From Zygnema cylindricum (Eukaryota; Streptophyta; Zygnematophyceae; Zygnematales; Zygnemataceae), in contig JBBHKE010002360.1 of NCBI GenBank assembly GCA_037447655.1, forward strand, positions 409,091-473,090: a DNA stretch of 64,000 nucleotides, read 5' to 3'. The translations under genes and the position numbers were made by a program. Positions 12,109 to 24,345 of the stretch are shown here, one piece after another. How positions within the stretch are numbered: the stretch's first letter is position 1; each line of letters starts with the position of its first letter. A model generated the notes under the pieces. It was given only the letters and a program-made list of their open reading frames with translations, searched no databases and was not told the DNA's origin.

Positions 12109-13064
12109 TGTAACGGTAATAGGGGATCGAACTTGTTCGTAAAGGGGTATTTAGGTGTTATGATTATAGAGTACTAGATTTGGTAGACGTTCGCGAAAGA
12201 ATCACAGGATTTGGAGTTATATATAAAAAGTTATAGCGACAGGTGTATTTAGGCGACAGCGCGGGGTCTAAATAACAAGCGGGTATAATTGAAACGGGTT
12301 AAGGGTCAAATAAGTACCGAAACTTCGCGTGCGCGTTTCATAAAGTTCTAATGAAACGTTTGGTACGCACGATGGTTCGTTTCGTACATTTTTTAGTACG
12401 AAATGTCACTTTTAGTTTATGGAATCTTGTAAGAAGTTTCGCGTGCGAAATTTGCGACGCATTTTCGTGCGAAGTCGCGTTTCGTTTGGCGCGCACTTTT
12501 GCACGTAAATGTTTCGTAGTCAAACGTAGCGTTTGATTGGTTAGAAATGCTACGTAGTTAGTAAGAGATTTCATACGTTTTTGCATTGGTCAGTTTGAGT
12601 CCTTGTTGATCAATGATTGGCCCAGGTAAAACCTGTTCAACGGAGCGTTGACTCTAGCCTTGCGAGTCCAGGGCGATGAGGGATAAATAGTGAAGTCTAA
12701 GAGGAGAGTAGACAAATTTTCGTTTGGGAAAAGTTTGTGGAAATTCTGACTGATCTTCGTTAAAACCAAATTGGAGCGGTAGCATTTTGGCTTTGAAATC
12801 TCTTACAAACTAAGTAGTGTTTTAGTAGTTAAGAGATAGAATTATTAAGAGTGGAGAGTAGAGGATAACACTTTAATAAAAAGGGTTGCGCCACGAGGGT
12901 AAGATACCAAGCTAATGTTATGTGGACAGAAGCTTCTCCTAATTTAAAGTTTTTCCTTATGTGAGTGCTTTCCAATGTGGATGTGTATTTTCCAATGTGT
13001 GGAATGTGTGGTTGAAATTTATTGAAGGAATGGGATTTTCTAAGAGGTTTGAAATCTTATTAGA
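12109..13064 (+). repeat. 3' LTR of gypsy copy 1
   Basis: Matches the 5' LTR throughout, with clear substitutions and small indels, so the insertion is old. The terminal CA has become GA. Confidence 0.9.
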
Positions 13065-13069
13065 TGCGT

Positions 13070-14781
13070 GGTTCTTTTTTTATTTGTTCATTGGGTGATA
13101 CTTTCCCTGAAATTCAGTCGCGAGGCGATTTCTGGTGAAGTATTTTGACAGGCTGGATTCTCTTGCCCGAGGATCGAAAAAAAGAAATTGCTAAAATGCG
13201 TTTACTTGACGACAAACACGAAGTATATTCAAAGTATCGATTTGACATTCGCTGTATTTTTGGTAAAATTGATTTTCTGATACAACTAAATTTTTTTCTC
13301 GTTTAGGATCGTGTTTTGAGGGAAAACGACAAAAAAAGTCGATACTTTTGATACATGAGGTCACACCCTAAATTGTACATTCACACTTTATTTAAAGTAA
13401 AACAAAAATCTCTAAAGTGCGACCAACATTTTATTTTGGGCTTGATATCCTCAAAGTCTAATTAATGTTACACATCGAATCACATTAGTGTAAAAAAATT
13501 ATCAGTCCAAATAAATAAATAGTGTTATCAACTCTATTTTAGGCCAATAAAATATTAACGCTATTAAACACACAAAGACTAACTACCATTAGTGAATGAT
13601 CTCAAAAATTTCAATTTTTCTAAAATAAATCTTGGATAAGGAGAGAATGCGACCACATACGAAGCTCCATGCAAGCAACCTCAAAACCAAGACAAAAGTC
13701 ATGCACAAATGACAAATATGGGTCAAATCCTTCTTAAAAATGGAAGTAACCAATTTGTCATTTAAACTCTAATTAAATTTTGGCTGATATCTTTGTGAAA
13801 GTCCTTTAGAAAAGCAACGTGGTTGTGAGACGTCGTAATGAATAATATTTTTTGTGGGGCTTCCGCAGTTTAAGCCAAAACGACAAACATAATTGAGCTA
13901 CGTAACAAGCATACACTAAATTTTATAAATGTACGATATTGCCATACATTTAGAAATCCAATGTAAATTTTGACGTTATAAACTCATGTTGATGAAAAAA
14001 TGTAACTTTTTGTGGCGGAGTTGTTTTTTCAACATCAAACAAAACAATAAGATTTTATTATGAAAACAACAATGGTTAAACAATCAAGGTACAAAACTCG
14101 ATTGAAATGGAAAATTATTCACCACAGTTCAATTAAAGGCTCAATATCCATGTTCATACAAGTGTCCAATAAATACACTTTAACAGTTCCATATGATGTT
14201 GTTTTAATTGCCAACTGACAAATCGCATCTCACTTTTACCGGAGGTTTTGTATTTTACATGGATATAGCTCTTTTAGAAGTGAAAAACGACGACTTTCAC
14301 CCTAACTACATTGCCACTCTGGAGTCCAACATTCGCATTTTGCCATGTAGGACGTAGTAACATAAGCCTTACAAACGTGTCAAATTATTGACAAAAAAAC
14401 ACGAACTTGTTGTTTATTTTGTTTTTCAGGAAATTGCCCAGCATGTTGAACTTTCTACAAAACACAAAACAGCACACTCCGTATATATCACAAATTTTAC
14501 ACCTACAAGCCAAAAAACCTTGCCATTTGTACCGGTAGTGTACTTCTCTTTAAATTTTCACTATGTAGTCAGGTCCCGTACCTTCCCCGCTACTAAATTT
14601 GAAAAAAGATGCTGAAAAGCAAACCTAAAAATAGAAAAAATATTATCTTCCGTCTCCCACTCTTCCACTTCCAAACCGCACTCCCCGCAAACCTAACCAA
14701 CGGCCTTCCCTCCCCTGAGCACCCAACATGCATTCCCATGCAACACACAACAAGACAAATGCCCTTATATCCTTCACCTTT
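13070..14781. other. Non-coding spacer
   Basis: No gene can be supported. Short ORFs at 14388-14615 and 14609-14854 have no recognisable content. AT-rich, with scattered ATTAGTGT/ACACTAAT words around 13450-13620. Confidence 0.45.
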
Positions 14782-14908
14782 GTTAAGATTCTTAGAATCG
14801 AGGGATAGAAGGGACGATCAGGTTAAAAGGAACGATGAGCATACCAAGGTTTAAACATATGACCTTTCACTTAAGTTGTGAATGCACTAACCACTGTGCC
14901 ACCAACTC
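14782..14908 (-). mobile_element. tRNA-derived SINE, copy 1
   Basis: Read on the minus strand, 127 bases align end to end with 59865-59991. The head GAGTTGGTGGCACAGTGGTTAG is a tRNA-like A-box region, followed about 30 bases on by GGTCATATGTTTAAACCTTGG, a degenerate B box. The body shares CATTC, TCGTCC and TCTATCCC blocks with the other copy, and both end GATTCTARGAATCTTAAC. No long A-tail is seen. Two copies with the same ends at unrelated sites indicate a mobile family. Confidence 0.75.
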
Positions 14909-14999
14909 AGATGTTGAGACTCTGGGTCCTATTTTATTAGGTTTTAGTGTGGATTTTACCACAAATCCGGGTATTGATTGGCACTTTTCAGGTACGTCA

Positions 15000-15460
15000 C
15001 AACCACTCTTACTTAAATCACTCCTCTTTTTCTCCCAATCATCCCCCAACTCCTCACAATTGCTTCCTCCCACCCCCTCTCACTATCTTCTCCCTCTCCC
15101 TCTCCCTCTCCCTCTCCATCTCCCTCCTTTCCTTCTCTCTCTCGTCCCTTCCCCTCTTTACCCTCCTCCTCTATTCCGCTCACCTCCTCTCCACGTATGT
15201 TTAGTTTTTTTTTCCTCTTTCTTCTTTGAGATCTCCTTCTATTGGGTCCACATCCAAAGGGGGAGGACGAGTGGGAAAGGTGGGAGAGAGGGAGGGAGGG
15301 AGGGATGGAGGGGGAGGGACGGGAGAGGAGAGGAGATAGTGGGAGGGGAGGGGAGAAGAGGTGGAGGGAGAGAAGGAGGGAAGGACAGAGGAAAGTTATA
15401 GAGGGAATAATGAAGGAAAAGAGCGAGAGAGAGGGAGAGAAGAAGATAAGACTACCTGTA
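15000..15460. repeat. Pyrimidine tract followed by purine tract
   Basis: About 15000-15235 is nearly all C/T on the plus strand with a CTCTCC repeat (15085-15130). About 15255-15450 is nearly all A/G with GGGA/GGAG repeats. The two halves are approximate inverted counterparts, so they could pair as a long hairpin or form triplex-prone DNA. The Pro/Ser/Leu-rich and Arg/Gly/Glu-rich ORFs here are only translations of the tract. Confidence 0.7.
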
Positions 15461-16011
15461 GGACCTTTAAATTATTCACTCAAAATTCCATTCACAATAT
15501 TCAAGATATATTCACAGCGGAAGCTCATAAAAGATAATAGGAATATTCAGCCAAACTCATTTATAATTGTTTTTTGTCGAAGCCTCTTTACATGACCTCT
15601 CTTCTCTCTACTCTCTTCTCCATAATCTCTACTTGAATAAATAACTCACTGCAGCTCAATACTACAGCCTATACCTTTTTTGCTAACTAACGTACAAGTG
15701 AAATAAACAAGCTAGCATGGCGACAAACTCTGTCCCTAGCTAGCTCACGCACACTGCAAAGAAAGTCCCACGAAGAAAGGCGCATACGCCTTCTTCCTCT
15801 CAAGCGTGAAACTTCAAACAAGAAGTTTCACACGTGTTGTCTCACGAAAACACTTGCACGCAAAATCAAACACGTGCCCACGAAAACAAAAAAATGACGC
15901 GAAACAAAATATAACATTTCGTTCCCGGATTACAGAAATGCCGCCACGAAACGATGTCGCACATTTCGTACGATGACGCAACAATTCACGTCTAACCAAT
16001 AATTGTTTGTA
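15461..16011. other. Non-coding spacer, target site of gypsy copy 2
   Basis: No gene. It ends with TGCCG (16012-16016), the left target duplication; the interrupted sequence resumes at 22800. Confidence 0.5.
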
Positions 16012-16016
16012 TGCCG

Positions 16017-16992
16017 TGTAATAGGATCTCCTACCTCTCAGAAAATCCCATTACTACAACCAATTTCGACCACACATTCCACACATTGGAAAAGACACAT
16101 CCATATTGAAAAGCACTCACATAAGGATAAACTTTAAATTAGAAAAAGCTTTTGTCCACATAACATTAGCTTGGTCTCTTGCCCTCCTGGCTTAACCCTT
16201 CTTTTAAAGTGTTTTCCACTACTCTCCACTCTTAATTATTCTATCTCTTAACTACTAAAACACTACTTAGTTTGTAAGATATTTCAGTGCAAAAATGCCA
16301 TTGCTCCAATTTGGTTTTAATCGCTTTGTACCAAGATTGGTCTGAATTTCCACAAACTTTTCCCAAAGGAAAAGATGTTTAATCTCCTCTTAGACATCAA
16401 TTTTTATCCATCATCGCCCTAGACACCCCAGGCCAGACTCAATGCTTTGTTGAACAGGTTTTACCTGGGCCAATCATTGATCAACAAAGACTCAAGCCGA
16501 CCAATGCAAAAACGTGCGGAAACTCTTACTAACTTCGTAGCATTTCTAACCAATCAAACGCTACTTTTCACTACGTAATATTTACGTGCAAAAGTGCGCG
16601 CCAAACGAAACGCGACTTCGCACGAACGTGCGTTGCAAATTTCGCACGCAAAACTTCCTACGAAATTCCTTAAACTGAAAGTGACGTTTCGTACTAAAAA
16701 TTGTACGAAATGAACCATTGTGAGTACCAAACAAAATATTGATTTCATTTGGTACTTTATTAACGTACGCCTTAAATTCCGCGGCTAGTTTGCCCTTTAA
16801 CTCGTAACAATAAACACCCATTCGTTATTTTGACCTCGCGCTGTCGCCAAAATACACAAATCACTATATCTTTTAAAATACAACTCCAAATCGTGCGATT
16901 CTTTTGTGGACGTCTTTCAAATTAAAAAAATGTATATTCGTAACACTTCAATGTCCATTTACGTAAAACTTCAATCCGCTATTACTGTTACA
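16017..16992 (-). repeat. 3' LTR of gypsy copy 2
   Basis: The plus-strand sequence runs from TGTAATAGG to CTGTTACA. On the minus strand it follows the purine tract at 16993-17008. It matches the LTR at 21821-22794. Confidence 0.9.
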
Positions 16993-17008
16993 TCATCCCC
17001 TCCTTATA
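16993..17008 (-). other. Polypurine tract of gypsy copy 2
   Basis: On the minus strand AAGGAGGGGATGA sits directly before the 3' LTR start TGTAACAG. Confidence 0.7.
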
Positions 17009-17041
17009 TTTAATTGACCTCAGTTCAAACACATTTCATTC

Positions 17042-19515
17042 TCAAGACGGGACTTCTATATTACTATCCATCCAATACCTTTGTAAAAAATCAGAATTTT
17101 TATCTTCTGAAGTTAACTCATCTTCTAGCCTTCGTAGATAATGCATTTACCAGAATATAGTATTGCCGACCTTAAATTGTTGACCAACCCATTCTATTAC
17201 CTATCTGTGGACCTCAAGTTTTCTATAATAATTAAGGGATCTAATTCCAATTATCTTTCACTTGGTCGAAGATTTGCTGGTTTCAACTGAGTGATGTATA
17301 CCAGTGAATTAATTTTTGTTGAAGGTGGAAAGTTGAATTTGGCAGCAACTGACGATATCATCTCGATTACAGTAAATGATCGAATGTACTTAGGAGCAAA
17401 TTTCCCCGTAGGATCCGATTATCCATCGATGTTACACCTGTAATGAGTTGTTGAAAGCCAAACCTTGTCACCTGTGCTTACCACCCAGTCACCCTGTTTG
17501 CGGTTAACATTTAATTCTTGCTTTCTTTGTGCCACCACTAATGCATCCCAAACTGTTTTCCAAACAGTTTCAATGTATTCCCAAAACTCTGTCCCAAAAC
17601 TTCGTTCTAGAACTCCTATTCTTTTGAGTGACCCATGTTATTAAGTCTAATGCTTCTCTTGTTTGGTATCCGTATGCAACTTTAAACGGTGAGAATCCTA
17701 TACTAGCATGTTTAGATGAATTATATGCAAATTCCATTAATGGCAATTTAGATTCCCATGTGTTTTGAATTCCACTGCAAACAGTCTTAACTATTTCTTT
17801 TAGTGTACGGTTCATCTTTTGCGTTTGTCTATCTACCTGAGGAAGATACGAGGTAATGATCCATAATTTAGTAGTAATTATAACTTCAAATTCTCTTGTA
17901 TGATCAATATACACCAGTGTAGAGGCAAAGGTCAACTTCCCTTTTAGCTCTTCAAAAGCTCTCTCCAGATCGACTCCCCACACAAACGTCTCATTCTCTC
18001 GAAGTAAATCCGTCAAAGGTGCGGTGGTCATATTGAAATTCCTGATAAATTTTGTTTAATAAGTGGCCAATCACAAAAATGTTATAACTTATGTGACGTT
18101 AATGGGTTGCTTCCAATTTTGGATTGTAGTAATTTTGGATGGATCTGTTTTAACACCTTCTCACTAACTATATGTCCCAAAAAAAATTGTTCACATTTAA
18201 GAAAACTGGATTTTGACAAATTTCCATATAGTTTTCTTTCCCTTAACCTTTGTTACAATTTCCTTAAATGAATAACATGTTGTTTTAGAGATTCGCTGTA
18301 AATTATAATATCATCTATAAACACTTGAACAAACTCATCTATGTAATCTGAAAATGTTTGGTTCATTAATCTTTGATAACTAGGCAGTGCATTCGTCAAA
18401 CCAAATGGCATCACTATCCATCCAAAATGACCGACTCTAGTTCTAAAAGCAATGTTATCACCATCTTCGGTTCTAATTGGCACGTGATTAAAGCCACTAC
18501 GCAGATCAATCAAAGAAAATAATTTAGCACCATTCAAACGATCTATCAAATCAGAACTTAAAGGTAACGGATACTTATCCTTCACCCTAATCTTGTTCAG
18601 ACTACGATAGTTGACACACATTCTCAATGTTCCGTCCTTTTTTTTGACGAAGAGAACAGGTGCTCCATACGGTGATTTACTCGGCTCAATATGTCCCTTC
18701 TCCAAAAGCTCCTTGATTTGTTTCTATAACTCCTCCTGCTTAAAGAAGTTATGCTTATAAATTCCTGTAACAGGAGGATTACATCTAAGTTCAAGGTTAA
18801 TAACATGTGCCACATCTTGGGAAGGTGGCCTCCCTAAGGGTAAGTCACTTTGGAAAACATCTCTAAATTCAAAAATCAAATTTTTAACAGCAACATCAGA
18901 TGTATTAATGTCAGTTACAAAATCAGATTTTTGTTTTTCAAGAGTTTTCGTGGTGTCTGATTTAGGAATGACATTAATTTTAGTGTTTTCTCCCCCCCCG
19001 TTCATCTATAACTGCCTCTTTTACTAATAACAAGAAAGCATGATTTGTTTTATCTTTTAAATGCTTTTTAAATTGTTTAGCCGAAATCAAACCTTCCACT
19101 CCCAACTTGGTTATGTTATTTATATGATTCTTATTCACTTCTTCCAAGGTAATGCTTGCAAAACCTTCCAACCGTTTTCAGAATTCACTCTCAAGGTGTT
19201 AGTTTCCCAATACATTTCAGGGTTATGTTCAGTTAACCAAGGCTTTCCAAGTATTAGCTCCTCACTACCCAAATTCATTATTTCACACACAACTTTCATT
19301 TTATGACCGTGGATATCAACTTCTATTGTGTCAGTTTGTAAATCTAATGTGGACTTATTACCATTTGCCACTTGAACATGTAAAGGTTTTTCCTTTATGA
19401 CTGTAGGAATTTTATTTTCCTCAACAAACTCATGTGAAATAAAATTATGTGTAGCACCCGAATCTACCATAACTCTCAATGGTTTTCCTTCCACTAAAGA
19501 CTCAAATCTGATCAA
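17042..19515 (-). pseudogene. pol of gypsy copy 2: protease, RT, fused RNase H/integrase remnant; broken
   Basis: Reading leftwards: a protease frame (19515-19135) with MVDSGATHNFIS; a segment to 18724 with the inter-domain region; reverse transcriptase (18705-18253) with [20 protein letters not shown] and the catalytic [11 protein letters not shown] frame at 18031-17570 then begins with the RT/RNase H connection (FEELKGKLT), reads FEVIITT, and passes straight into the integrase core (QVDRQTQKMNRTLKE). Copy 1 has about 1070 bases at that point, covering RNase H and the first catalytic part of integrase. The deletion left the frame open for 153 codons. The C-terminal tail to 17042 is degraded. 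Confidence 0.85.
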
Positions 19516-19729
19516 ACAATGTCTGGTGTCATCGTTACTTAAGATCCTTACATAGGTCTGTTGTTAAGAGTTTCATCAGATGGATTGTTCAAACTATGGT
19601 GTGTAGTTATCATCATAATAAATTCAGCTATCCTTGCCTTTCCATTCATTAGCTTGCCCTCTAGAGTTAACTCCTTAACCTTTGGATCTGATCGACTCAA
19701 CTGAGGACTTTCAGCTAGTCCTTTGCGTT

Positions 19730-21034
19730 TCCCACCTCTAATGCTTCTTGCTCAGCTAACTATAATGTAATATCTTCCTGAAGACATTCATTGACATCAA
19801 TTGATTTAAGAGATCCCTTATTGTACAGCCCCTAGCGTAATAATCTGGACCTCTGCATTTAAAACAAGTGACTTTCTTTTTCGGTTTTGTGCATTCAATG
19901 CTGAAATATCCCTCCTCTCCACAGTTATAACAAATAATTTTCTTCAGTTGTGCACACTCAAATGCCCTATGACGTCTTTTCTGACAGATAGTCATGTGGG
20001 AATGGTAATATTGGGTTTGTGAGCATTAATACTTGGTTTAGGACTCTTAATGTATCCCCCTCTATTGTGAAATTGGTTTATTGCTTTAACATTATGTCCA
20101 CCCCTTTGATTTCTTTCGAAGATATTTTGCCTATTCACCAAACCCGCATTCAAACCATATTCCACAAATTCCTCCTAACCCCACTCTGAAACTTCATTCA
20201 AATTACCTCTGAATGATTGAGTTTCTCGATTATACCTCAACCGATCCTCTAATTCCAATGACTTATCTTGTAATTCTTTCAATTTAATAAATTTTTGATG
20301 TTTCAATTTTCATTTCTGTATAGGATTCAGATAGTTCAAGAAATGCAACTTAGCCATTTTATTAGTCAAACCTATGACATGAATGGTAGATGTGTCAAAT
20401 TCCACAATATAATCTTTCAAAGATCCAGTCTGCTTACAGTTCATCCAGTTTTCTTCCATTCTGGATTTATAAGTGACAGTCAAGAAACGCGATATGGTCG
20501 TAGTCTTAAAATCTTCCCAATCAGCATTTTCAGGAATTAGGTGAGACCTTCTTTGAGTGTTATACCAAATTTGAGCATCACCTTTCAGACAGATTATAGC
20601 AAAAGAAGTGTAATCAACACGATCACAATTCCTAAATTCCAAATAATACACTATATGAAAAATCCTAGCATGGAACTCATCAATCTTCTTACTGTCAAAG
20701 GATGGTGCTTCATTGATAGACAATATCAGATCTCTTATCTTCTTAGGTCTATCATGATGATCTTCCCTAAAACTCGCATTCTTTTTACTACTCTCACCCT
20801 TTTGGTCATTAACATCATTTTTGAGTGAATTAGATTAATTAGCTCATCCAATTTTTGATTTGAAACATTTCCATTTTCCTTAACATCTTTTAATTCACTC
20901 TTCAGTTCAGCAATTGTTTCATCTAAAGAAGCAGCATGACTATTAAATCTTTTGATTAGTTTGACACTACTCTTCTTCAACACATTTAAGGCATTTTCCA
21001 TTTCATGTTTCCATGTATAATTTGCCATTATCAC
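19730..21034 (-). pseudogene. gag of gypsy copy 2, broken
   Basis: The N-terminus is open from the ATG at 21034 (99 codons, coiled-coil-like: LNVLKKSSVKLIKRFNSH). The capsid-like region follows (20723-20310) in a shifted frame. The zinc-knuckle region lies at 19995-19756, with CYNC-GEEG-Y-FSIE-C and CFKC-RGPD-Y-YARG-C. Both knuckles have Tyr where the CCHC family has His, as in copy 1. Frame breaks near 20735 and 20300 inactivate it. Confidence 0.8.
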
Positions 21035-21809
21035 ATAATGAAATCAAACAATAAGAAAGGTATAGTATAATTATCCGAAAGTGTTTGCAGCATATTTGAT
21101 GTCCTCATATTTCTCCTATCCAAGACTTCCTTTTCTTAACAAATCTTTTGAAAGATATCAAAATCTGAGAAATGAAGTAAACATTAAAAGTAAGTTAGTG
21201 AAAATTCAATTTTCGCAAACATTGAAATAGAAAGGTAAAAAGTTTCCCCACAAATTTTGCAACAACAAAATTGAAAGCTCTCAATGGTAAAATTCAACCA
21301 CAAATTTTGCAATAGCAAAATAAAAAGCAACGAAAGGTAATAATTTAGGGTTTGAAAAGTTTTAAGTGGTTTTTAGACTCTTTTGCTCTTGAAGAAGTAA
21401 AGTGCTCCACTTTTCTTCTCCTCCGTTAGCGAATTTTCCATTTCCCACTACATCAAGATCTTTCACTCTCTAATCCTCACATCCTCACCCTTTATGGCTT
21501 TAAGCCCTCCCTCTACACATGAATCATTGCTAGGAGAAGGCAAGTTTGTTTGGCCTCTAGGTAATTGGAGTGAGTTTCAGCGGTGGCTACACAGCTCACC
21601 CCGCCTTAGTCATTAGGACCTAATTACGCCCCATATCTAACCAGCGGCCGCTGGCAGTGTGGTCACTTAGTTTCCCTCCAATCCCCTACCACTCACATTG
21701 TGGTTTTACCGACACAGGTCAGAGCACCCTCACCGGTCACGGCAGTCGATTTTCAGGTGAGCAAACTTCTCACTGGTTTCTAACCAAAGGTCCGATAGAA
21801 ACCAAAGCT
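21035..21809 (-). other. Untranslated leader of gypsy copy 2
   Basis: Leader between primer site and gag, no gene. Homologous to 6368-7051. Confidence 0.6.
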
Positions 21810-21818
21810 CCGATACCA
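21807..21818 (-). other. Primer binding site of gypsy copy 2
   Basis: On the minus strand TGGTATCGGAGC, two bases after the LTR end; initiator Met tRNA type as in copy 1. Confidence 0.8.
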
Positions 21819-21820
21819 TA

Positions 21821-22794
21821 TGTAACAGGATCTCCTACCTCTTATAATATCCCAATAATATAACCAATTTCTACCACACATTCCACACATTGGAAAATAC
21901 ACATCCACATTGGAAAGCACTCACATAAGGATAAACTTTAAATTAGAAGAAACTTTTGTCCAATAACATTTGCTTGGTCTCTTTCCCTCGTGGTTTAATC
22001 CTTCTTTTAAAGTGTTTTCCACTACTCTCCACTCTTAATTATTCTATCTCTTAACTACTAAAACACTACTTAGTTTGTAAGATATTTCAGTGCAAAAATG
22101 CCATTGCTCCAATTTGGTTTTAATTGCTCAATACCAAGATCAGTCAAAATTTCCACAAAATTTTCCCAAAGGAAAATATGTCTACTCTCCTCTTATACTT
22201 CACTATTTATCTATCTTCGCCTTCGACTTCCCAAGGCCAGATTCAACGCTCCGTTGAACAGGTTTTACCTGGGCCAATCATTGATCAGCAAGGACTCAGA
22301 CTGACCAATGCAAAACGTGCGAAATCTCTTACTAACTACGTAGCATTTCTAACCAATCAAACGCTACGTTTCACTACGTAACATTTACGTGCAAAAGTGC
22401 TCGCCAAACGAAACGCGACTTCTCACAAACGTGAGTCGCAAATTTCGCACGCAAAACTTCCTACGAAATTCCATAAAGTGAAAGTGACATTTCGTACTAA
22501 AAATTGTACGAAACAAACCGTAAATCTTACCAAACAAAATATTGATTTCATTTGGTACTTTATAAACGTACGCCTTAAATTCCGCGGCTAGTTTCACCTT
22601 TAATTCGTAACAATAAACACCAATTCGTTATTTTGACCTCGCGCTGTCGCCTAAATACACGAATCAGTATATCTTTTAAAACATAACTCCAAATCCTGCG
22701 ATTCTATCGCTCTCGTCTATAGAATTTAAAAATCTATATTTGTAACATTTAAATACCCATTTACGAAAAACTTCAATCTACTATTAATGTTACA
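21821..22794 (-). repeat. 5' LTR of gypsy copy 2
   Basis: On the minus strand it starts TGTAACATTAATAG and ends CCTGTTACA. It is bounded on its outer side by the TGCCG duplication. Confidence 0.9.
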
Positions 22795-22799
22795 TGCCG

Positions 22800-23590
22800 C
22801 TTCTCGATATACAGGCGATACGTCAATATTCGAACAATCCCCATCTTATTGGCGGAATCGCCAAACTCATAAAAATGCTCGAAGTTTCGGTCGCCCCCTC
22901 TCAAATACATCATGCGTGGCAGCTTATGTTGTTTTTGAACAGTTAGTTTTGTGCGTACGGAACGTTTCGTGTGTTGGCTTTGGAAACCTTTAGTCTTCTC
23001 TAAATCTCGTGTGTGAGAAAGAGAATCTAGACTTAGTCGGTTTTGTTTACAGACTGAGTCTACGTAGACAAGATTTGGTGTGGTATGTAACTCCAAAGGG
23101 AGTTCACAGATTCGGTACACTCCATGTACACGTGTTGGTCCGTGGGAAGTCAAGCTTGGTTGAGTTCGTTGATAAAGTAGAGATTTACTTGAGGGACCAA
23201 ATGTACACGTGGAGGTTCATCTTCGGTGATGAATGAATGCGCGGACGGCGGACACAGTTCGCCGTCATTTTTGGAAGAGAAATATTGACCGAGCTGTCAT
23301 TTTAGGAGACGAACTTTGACTGCTTACTTTAGCGGCGGCTAAGGTTAAGGATTGGTGTAAATACTTATACGGTTAACGGCGGGGTTTAGTTTGATTAATG
23401 TTTAAGTGTACCGGCAGACCACGGTTATTGTGGTACGGTGTAGATCAAGTGTAGGTTCACTTTGTATATGTTGGACTTAGAATAATTTAGAGTTAGGATT
23501 TCCTTGTATGGAAAAACTGCAAAGCAGTTTTTGGGAATTTTGAATTGTAAGATCATTGTGATCTTTTGGCGGATTGTTGTAAAATTCTGC
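22800..23590. other. Non-coding, repeat-derived sequence
   Basis: The stretch CTTATTGGCGGAATCG...GTCGCCCCCTCTCAAATACAT (22845-22910) resembles 37020-37085, so this is dispersed repeat. A 75-codon ORF at 23009-23236 has no recognisable domain and I do not call it a gene. Confidence 0.45.
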
Positions 23591-23731
23591 ATATGGTTTG
23601 TTTGGTTTATTTTCTTTGTTGTGGCAAATTTGCAGACTTAGTGTGTGTCTGGTTTGCTTGGGGCTTCATTGTGAAGTCGGTCATTTGTGGGCATTCGTGA
23701 GAGTTTCCTCTCTTGTATTTTTGATTGTGAT

Positions 23732-23876
23732 TATGGCAACTGTTGCTGCTTCTTCTTCTTCTTCTTCAGGGGCACCAGCTGCCTCAAATCAACATCGTGC
23801 GTACACAATGTTTCGTGAATATAGTACGCGATTTGAATGCGCATGCTATCTGGATTTACTGTGGAGGTTCGAATGA
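23732..23876 (+). other. Possible truncated gag start with serine run (uncertain)
   Basis: An ATG at 23732 opens a short frame beginning MATVAASSSSSSGAPAAS, where the Ser run comes from a (TTC)n microsatellite at 23750-23768. It runs into a dispersed repeat at ~23790 and stops at 23876. The position (after LTR-like T-rich sequence) and a low-complexity N-terminus resemble the start of a retrotransposon gag that was cut off. I do not recognise the protein, and it may be chance. Confidence 0.25.
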
Positions 23877-24345
23877 ATTCGCGGATTGGGGGAGTAATGA
23901 TACTAATTGTTTTGGGATGTAAGGAAATATTTGAGTAGCGCGAACAAACATAAGAAAAGGTACTGAATGTGTAAGTCAAATGTATAGTGGATCACGAAGC
24001 AATCCTATTTGCAATGTTTTGAAAAGGTATGCCGCAGGTACGAATCATAATGATGACAAACGGATTTCGAACTGAAAGTGGCGTGAGTGGCATTTATCGA
24101 AAAAAGACGCCGCCTGTTCAGTGTAATTTGGATGAGCTGACTTTATTTCGTCAAGTGGATTTTGTGACCATGCGACACAATATTAAGGATGCTAAATAAT
24201 TGGTGCAGACGGCGGCGCCGTCTTTTTGGATAGGGACCAAAAATCGCATCTATCACATGATATTGATTTGGACGTCCCGGTTTCATTTGACGAGATTCGT
24301 GGAGTCTTGTAAATATTTACAACAATGGTTTGTCTTATGTGTATT
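23785..24345 (+). repeat. Dispersed repeat R1, copy 1
   Basis: Shares CTGTGGAGGTTCGAA, CGCGGATTGGGGGAGTAA, a GATCRCGAAGCRATCC palindrome-like block and TTGTCTTATGTGTATTA with 29085-29740 in the same orientation. It has no coding content and no clear ends. Confidence 0.65.

Larger units (their letters stand above)
5387..13064 (+). mobile_element. Ty3/gypsy retrotransposon, copy 1 (decayed, LTR to LTR)
   Basis: About 7.7 kb. It is bounded by two LTRs (967 and 956 bp) that start TGTTACAG/TGTAACGG and end ATTACA/TTAGA. Flanking five-base words TGCAT (5382-5386) and TGCGT (13065-13069) look like a target duplication with one mutation. Between them, in order: primer binding site, gag with zinc knuckles, protease, reverse transcriptase, RNase H, integrase and a possible chromodomain-like tail. 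This order (RT-RH-IN) is diagnostic of Ty3/gypsy. Stops and frame breaks throughout make it non-autonomous. A second copy of the family is on the minus strand at 16017-22794. Confidence 0.9.
16017..22794 (-). mobile_element. Ty3/gypsy retrotransposon, copy 2 (internally deleted)
   Basis: LTRs of 976 and 974 bp flank a minus-strand coding region. A perfect five-base duplication TGCCG (16012-16016 and 22795-22799) marks the insertion, so the element is intact at its ends. It is the same family as copy 1 (very similar protease and RT). It has lost about 1.07 kb between RNase H and mid-integrase and carries further stops, so it cannot move on its own. Confidence 0.93.

Noticed and set aside
15085-15130. 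CRISPR-like array from regular short repeats
   Set aside because: A simple CTCTCC microsatellite, without spacers or cas genes.
14835-15595. Overlapping ORFs of up to 188 codons
   Set aside because: They are translations of the C/T and A/G tracts (Pro/Ser/Leu and Arg/Gly/Glu only) without any domain.
23009-23236. 75-codon ORF as a small host gene
   Set aside because: No recognisable domain or splice context and it lies in repeat-derived DNA.
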